A stretch of DNA of 18,047 bases, taken from the NCBI GenBank assembly GCA_964342745.1, contig CAYFFW010000027.1, positions 1 through 18,047 of the forward strand, read 5' to 3'. Numbering within the stretch: position 1 is the first letter of the stretch; every line of letters begins with the position of its first letter. Below the pieces are notes generated by a model that saw only the letters and a program-made list of their open reading frames with translations, did not search any database and had not been told where the DNA came from. The translations under genes and the position numbers were made by a program. Shown here one piece after another: positions 15,010-18,047 of the stretch. The stretch comes from AEGEAN-183 sp964342745 (GTDB taxonomy: Bacteria > Pseudomonadota > Gammaproteobacteria > Magnimaribacterales > Magnimaribacteraceae).

Positions 15010-15570
15010 TTAGCTTTTGAATAAATGATCATAAACTTCTTTTCCTTCTTTCCTTAAGTAGTAGATTACACTTAAAAAAGAAAATACTAGAACCCCTAAG
15101 GTAGCTATTTGTTTAAGTAAGCCCAAGAAAAAAAGACTAGAAACTATTATCTCGTTAAGGAGGGTGATAATAAATAGTGCAATTACCCATCCGGTGAAAT
15201 GCTTACCCCATCTATTTGATTCTGGACTCCTTCCTTCAAATAGCATTAGATATAACATGGCCCCTATTACAGCAAGACCATCTCTAATCAAAAGCAACCC
15301 AACTAACCACATTGGTAATAAGTTCGCAAAAGCAAGAGCCAACAGAGTACCTAATATTAAAAATTTATCTGCTAAAGGATCTAATAATTTACCGAACTTA
15401 CTCTCCCATTTAAACCTTCTGGCAAGATAGCCATCTAGGCCATCAGAGAGGCCTGCTACTACAAATAAGATTAAAGCCAAAAATTCGCTTCCCTGATAGA
15501 TAAAGATGTAAATAGGAATAGCTAATAAAAGTCTTAGCGAGGTAATTAGATTTGGAATAATTTGTAACAT
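15010..15570 (-). CDS. CDP-alcohol phosphatidyltransferase, PgsA-like
   Basis: The 186-residue membrane protein has the diagnostic signature DGYLARRFKWESKFGKLLDP followed by LAD, which fits D-G-x2-A-R-x8-G-x3-D-x3-D exactly. Length and hydrophobic profile match bacterial phosphatidylglycerophosphate synthase, which makes the precursor of phosphatidylglycerol and cardiolipin from CDP-diacylglycerol and glycerol 3-phosphate. Another CDP-alcohol acceptor cannot be excluded, and the organism may have a second pgsA elsewhere. It sits between the DUF2066 gene, overlapping by one base in TAATG, and hda, with zero spacing. The three form one apparent transcript with coupled translation. The position next to hda recurs in some marine gammaproteobacteria as far as I recall. 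Confidence 0.85.
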   Translation of the reverse strand: MLQIIPNLITSLRLLLAIPIYIFIYQGSEFLALILFVVAGLSDGLDGYLARRFKWESKFGKLLDPLADKFLILGTLLALAFANLLPMWLVGLLLIRDGLAVIGAMLYLMLFEGRSPESNRWGKHFTGWVIALFIITLLNEIIVSSLFFLGLLKQIATLGVLVFSFLSVIYYLRKEGKEVYDHLFKS

Positions 15571-16607
15571 TATTTTTTAAGAATATATTGATATCTCAAT
15601 TCAGCTTTATCCAAGCTTGTTGTTTTACTAACCAGCACAGGATTAACGTCCATTAATTTTTTAAGATCTAGAATCTGCCCTCTTATTAATAATGAATAAG
15701 TAACATCATTTTTAGAAATAGAAGAAAGACTATATGAATCAATCAGTGCATTAGATCCAATAATCTTCTCCAAAGAAATTAAATCTTCATAAGTTGAAAG
15801 GCCAGAAATAAAAACTTTTAATTTATTTCTAACATTGGGGTCTATATTAAGTTGAAAGTCCTTAGTTAATTCATCGGCTAAGAGGTCCACCATTTTGTTG
15901 AGAGAAGTCTCTTTAAAAGCAGAAACTGGAGATAGACAAAAAGGGTCTGAAATGAATAGACCATACTGATCTTGAATATAACAAATCATCCACTCCTCTA
16001 AGTTGTATCTTGAAGAGATTTTATTTAAGAATTCTTGATCGGCTCTAGGCTCATAAAGATTTATAGTTTTTAAATCAATTAGGTCTAAGACTGGTTCAAT
16101 GAAAACAATATTCCTATTAACTCCTCTAGATTTAATATCTTTTATAATCTGGGAACACATTTCTCTTCTTCTTTCTAAAATTTCTTTTTGGTCTACAACC
16201 AGAAAGGAGTCTGATTTACATGGAAGAAATAAGAGCACTTTAGGTTTTATCCCTATCCATAGAGGCAAACTATTTTCTGACAATAGCTTTCTAACCTCTT
16301 CTCCATTAAAAGAAAAATTACCAAAAACCTTCCCTTCTTTAGAAGATAATCTGTATTCACTTACATATACTTGAGGATCTTTTGAAGCTCTAATTACCGA
16401 AAGGGTATTATTAATTTCTGAATTACCGGATAAAGTTAGCATTAAATCTTGAAAAGCAGACCTCATGCCTTCCATCAAAGAAAGTCTATCAGTTCCTTCT
16501 AACTGAACTTCTATCTCATAAAATTCCTGAAAAGCATACCCCTCTTCTCCTTTTAAAAAAGACACAAAACCCATTAATAATACAAAAACTAGAATATTTC
16601 TTTTCAT
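15570..16607 (-). CDS. DUF2066 family protein, exported
   Basis: The 345-residue protein starts with a signal peptide (MKRNILVFVLLMGFVSFLKG, likely cleaved near residue 20), so it should be periplasmic or membrane-associated. The N-terminal half matches the DUF2066 pattern: SAFQDLMLTLSGN, a V..Y.Y-like VSEYRLSSKEG, a FNGEEVRKLLSE segment and LPLWIGIKPKVLLFLP. The C-terminal half is less familiar. The family has no established function but regularly lies beside purM and hda in gammaproteobacteria, as here. It is the first gene of the minus-strand cassette and is divergent from purM across about 64 nt. Confidence 0.75.
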   Translation of the reverse strand: MKRNILVFVLLMGFVSFLKGEEGYAFQEFYEIEVQLEGTDRLSLMEGMRSAFQDLMLTLSGNSEINNTLSVIRASKDPQVYVSEYRLSSKEGKVFGNFSFNGEEVRKLLSENSLPLWIGIKPKVLLFLPCKSDSFLVVDQKEILERRREMCSQIIKDIKSRGVNRNIVFIEPVLDLIDLKTINLYEPRADQEFLNKISSRYNLEEWMICYIQDQYGLFISDPFCLSPVSAFKETSLNKMVDLLADELTKDFQLNIDPNVRNKLKVFISGLSTYEDLISLEKIIGSNALIDSYSLSSISKNDVTYSLLIRGQILDLKKLMDVNPVLVSKTTSLDKAELRYQYILKK

Positions 16608-16642
16608 TTAAAGAATAACAAGCAGAACTTAATCAAGATGAT

Positions 16643-16651
16643 TGTTAAAAT
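16643..16651 (+). promoter_or_regulatory. Extended -10 promoter element of purM
   Basis: TGTTAAAAT fits an extended -10 (TGn followed by TAAAAT). Transcription would begin near 16658, leaving a leader of about 14 nt before ATG 16672. A strong -35 is absent, which extended -10 promoters tolerate. No PurR-like palindrome was recognised in the 64-nt divergent region. Confidence 0.45.
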
Positions 16652-16671
16652 ACTTCTCTAATTCTAAATCT

Positions 16672-17760
16672 ATGACTAAGAAAGTTCCAAAAGAAAAAAC
16701 ATCTAGCTATAAAAGAAATTCTTCCCTTAGCTATAAAGATGCAGGTGTAAACGTTGAAGCAGGCTATGAACTGGTAAAAAGAATTAAACCATTTGTAAAA
16801 GAAACAAGAAGGCCAGAAATTCTTTCGGGCCTAGGTTCCTTCTCTGCTTTAAGTAAGCTACCTGAACATATAGACAACCCTGTTTTAGTAACTTGCACAG
16901 ATGGAGTAGGTACAAAAGTTGAGTTAGCAAAAGAAATAAATAAGTTCGACACCATAGGGATAGATTTAGTTGCTATGTGTGTAAATGATCTTATTACATG
17001 TGGAGCAGAACCACTTTTATTCTTAGACTATTATGTTACTGATAGCCTTGATGTAGAGCTAGCTTCAAAAGTTATAAGGGGAATTGCAGAAGGTTGTAAA
17101 CAAGCTAACTGCTCATTGGTTGGTGGAGAGACTGCTGAACACCCCAATAGCTTCCCTGAAAAAAGTTTCGACTTAGCTGGATTTGCTGTAGGCATAGTTG
17201 ATGAAAATAAAATAATAGGAAAGAAATTAGCCAAGGAAGGTGATGCTCTTCTAGGAATAGCATCTAACGGGGTTCACTCAAATGGATTCTCTCTAATCAG
17301 AAAGCTTCTTAAAGAAAACCCTGATTCTCTATCCACAATGATTAAAGGAAAAGACCTAGGATCGAGGCTTTTAACTCCAACAAAGATATATGTAAAAGAA
17401 ATACTTGAAGTTACTAATAAATTTAATATCTCAGCTATTTCTCATATAACTGGAGGGGGTTTTTATGAAAATATACCAAGAATTTTAAATAGCAATGTAA
17501 GAGCAAATATAAACTTCTTTGAGAAAGACTGGCCAGCTTATGAGCTTTTTAAATGGATAGCTTCTAAGGGAAAGATTGAACAAAGAGAAATGTTGTCAAC
17601 ATTCAATTGTGGTGTTGGGATGGTACTAGCACTTAAACAGAAAGACGTTACTGATGTAATTAATATGTTAAGTAAGATGAATTTATTTTCAAAAGAAATA
17701 GGTGTAGTAGAAAGGAGAAGTGATCTTAAGAGTCAATCTATAATAATTAATTTAAATTAG
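16672..17760 (+). CDS. purM: Phosphoribosylformylglycinamidine cyclo-ligase (AIR synthase)
   Basis: PurM closes the imidazole ring of FGAM with ATP to make AIR in de novo purine synthesis. The start was set at ATG 16672; an upstream in-frame TTG at 16642 overlaps the predicted -10 element. This gives 362 residues, slightly longer than E. coli PurM because of a lysine-rich N-terminal extension before SLSYKDAGVNVEAGYELVKR. Other family motifs are TRRPEILSGLG, LVTCTDGVGTKVELA, VAMCVNDLITCGAEPL, SLVGGETAEHPNSFPEKSFD, GIASNGVHSNGFSLIRKLL and SHITGGGFYENIPRIL. The segment after GGETAE reads HP rather than the MP that I recall for most proteobacterial PurM. purN follows immediately. Confidence 0.95.
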   Translation: MTKKVPKEKTSSYKRNSSLSYKDAGVNVEAGYELVKRIKPFVKETRRPEILSGLGSFSALSKLPEHIDNPVLVTCTDGVGTKVELAKEINKFDTIGIDLVAMCVNDLITCGAEPLLFLDYYVTDSLDVELASKVIRGIAEGCKQANCSLVGGETAEHPNSFPEKSFDLAGFAVGIVDENKIIGKKLAKEGDALLGIASNGVHSNGFSLIRKLLKENPDSLSTMIKGKDLGSRLLTPTKIYVKEILEVTNKFNISAISHITGGGFYENIPRILNSNVRANINFFEKDWPAYELFKWIASKGKIEQREMLSTFNCGVGMVLALKQKDVTDVINMLSKMNLFSKEIGVVERRSDLKSQSIIINLN

Positions 17761-18047
17761 ATGAATAAATTCAGTTTTGCAGTTTTAATATCTGGAAATG
17801 GTACCAACCTTGAATCAATGGTAAATTCTTTGAATGAGAAAAAAATCTCAGGAAGAATTTGTTGTGTATTAAGCAATAAAGAAGAAGCTTATGGGCTGGT
17901 GAGGGCAAAAAAAGCTGGTATCCCCACTGAGGTAGTTCTTAATGAGGACTATGGTACAAGAGAAGAGTTTGATAACAAGTTAGTAAATGTATTATCAAAA
18001 TATAATCCTCAATTAATTGTTTTAGCTGGATTTATGAGAATTTTGAG
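17761..18047 (+). CDS. purN: Phosphoribosylglycinamide formyltransferase, 5' part
   Basis: The ATG directly follows the purM TAG with no spacer. The 95 visible codons read MNKFSFAVLISGNGTNLESM, then a segment with CCVLSNKEEAYGLVRAKKAG and IPTEVVL, and end with PQLIVLAGFMRIL at the window edge. These match the PurN family: the SGNGTNL phosphate-binding loop near the N terminus, the SNK..AYGL segment, and the VLAGFMRIL strand that leads to the active site. The enzyme uses 10-formyltetrahydrofolate to formylate GAR two steps before PurM in the same pathway. The gene continues beyond the window, so the catalytic Asn-His-Asp region is not visible. Confidence 0.93.
   Translation, partial: MNKFSFAVLISGNGTNLESMVNSLNEKKISGRICCVLSNKEEAYGLVRAKKAGIPTEVVLNEDYGTREEFDNKLVNVLSKYNPQLIVLAGFMRIL

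Noticed and set aside
16642..16671. TTG start for purM
   Set aside because: It overlaps the extended -10 element and lies upstream of the predicted transcription start. It would also lengthen an N terminus that is already longer than usual.
1..18047. CRISPR arrays, insertion sequences, prophage genes or toxin-antitoxin pairs
   Set aside because: No direct-repeat series, transposase motifs, phage genes or typical small-gene pairs were found. Both ends of the window are ordinary chromosomal genes.

Overview
The window reads as a compact, AT-rich marine gammaproteobacterial chromosome, probably SAR86-like. The lineage guess rests on three things: gene order (a tlpA-type gene, an arsC/yfgD-type gene, hda, a DUF2066 gene, purM, purN, an arrangement I recall from Pseudomonas-type gammaproteobacteria), the strong A/T bias at third codon positions, and the near absence of intergenic DNA. 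No phage, transposase, CRISPR array or long repeat was seen.

Layout. Positions 1-73 (minus) hold the 5' end of an unrecognised gene with an N-terminal membrane segment. A tRNA-Val(UAC) lies at 249-324 (minus), followed by a Baeyer-Villiger-type flavin monooxygenase at 380-1972 (minus) and a 55-codon unnamed ORF with a TTG start at 2014-2181 (minus). Divergent from these is a tight four-gene catabolic operon (2297-8487, plus): carboxyltransferase subunit, biotin carboxylase/biotin carrier subunit, AtuA-like protein and enoyl-CoA hydratase-like protein. It resembles methylcrotonyl-/geranyl-CoA carboxylase pathways, but no acyl-CoA dehydrogenase, CoA ligase or lyase lies beside it, so its substrate is unknown. 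An EamA/DMT permease follows (minus). Then come xseA and an M23 lipoprotein peptidase (plus), a TlpA-like thioredoxin lipoprotein (minus), a divergent ArsC-like protein, and the SppA signal-peptide peptidase (plus). The cassette DUF2066, PgsA-like phosphatidyltransferase, hda runs on the minus strand. Divergent from it are purM and the start of purN, which runs off the right edge.

How the genes relate. The four plus-strand genes at 2297-8487 almost certainly act together on a branched or otherwise blocked acyl-CoA. The nearby monooxygenase could feed the same or another catabolic route, but adjacency is the only evidence. The hda cassette puts a regulator of DnaA next to, and apparently translationally coupled with, an acidic-phospholipid synthase-like enzyme. 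This is notable because acidic phospholipids and Hda act oppositely on the DnaA nucleotide state. All three convergent gene pairs overlap at their stop codons, leaving no room for separate intrinsic terminators.

Start sites were corrected where the sequence argued for it: the AtuA-like gene starts at ATG 5897 behind a GGAG, the TlpA-like gene at ATG 12070 before a lipoprotein signal peptide, and purM at ATG 16672 downstream of an extended -10. The ArsC-like gene appears to use a TTG codon behind a good AAGGA.
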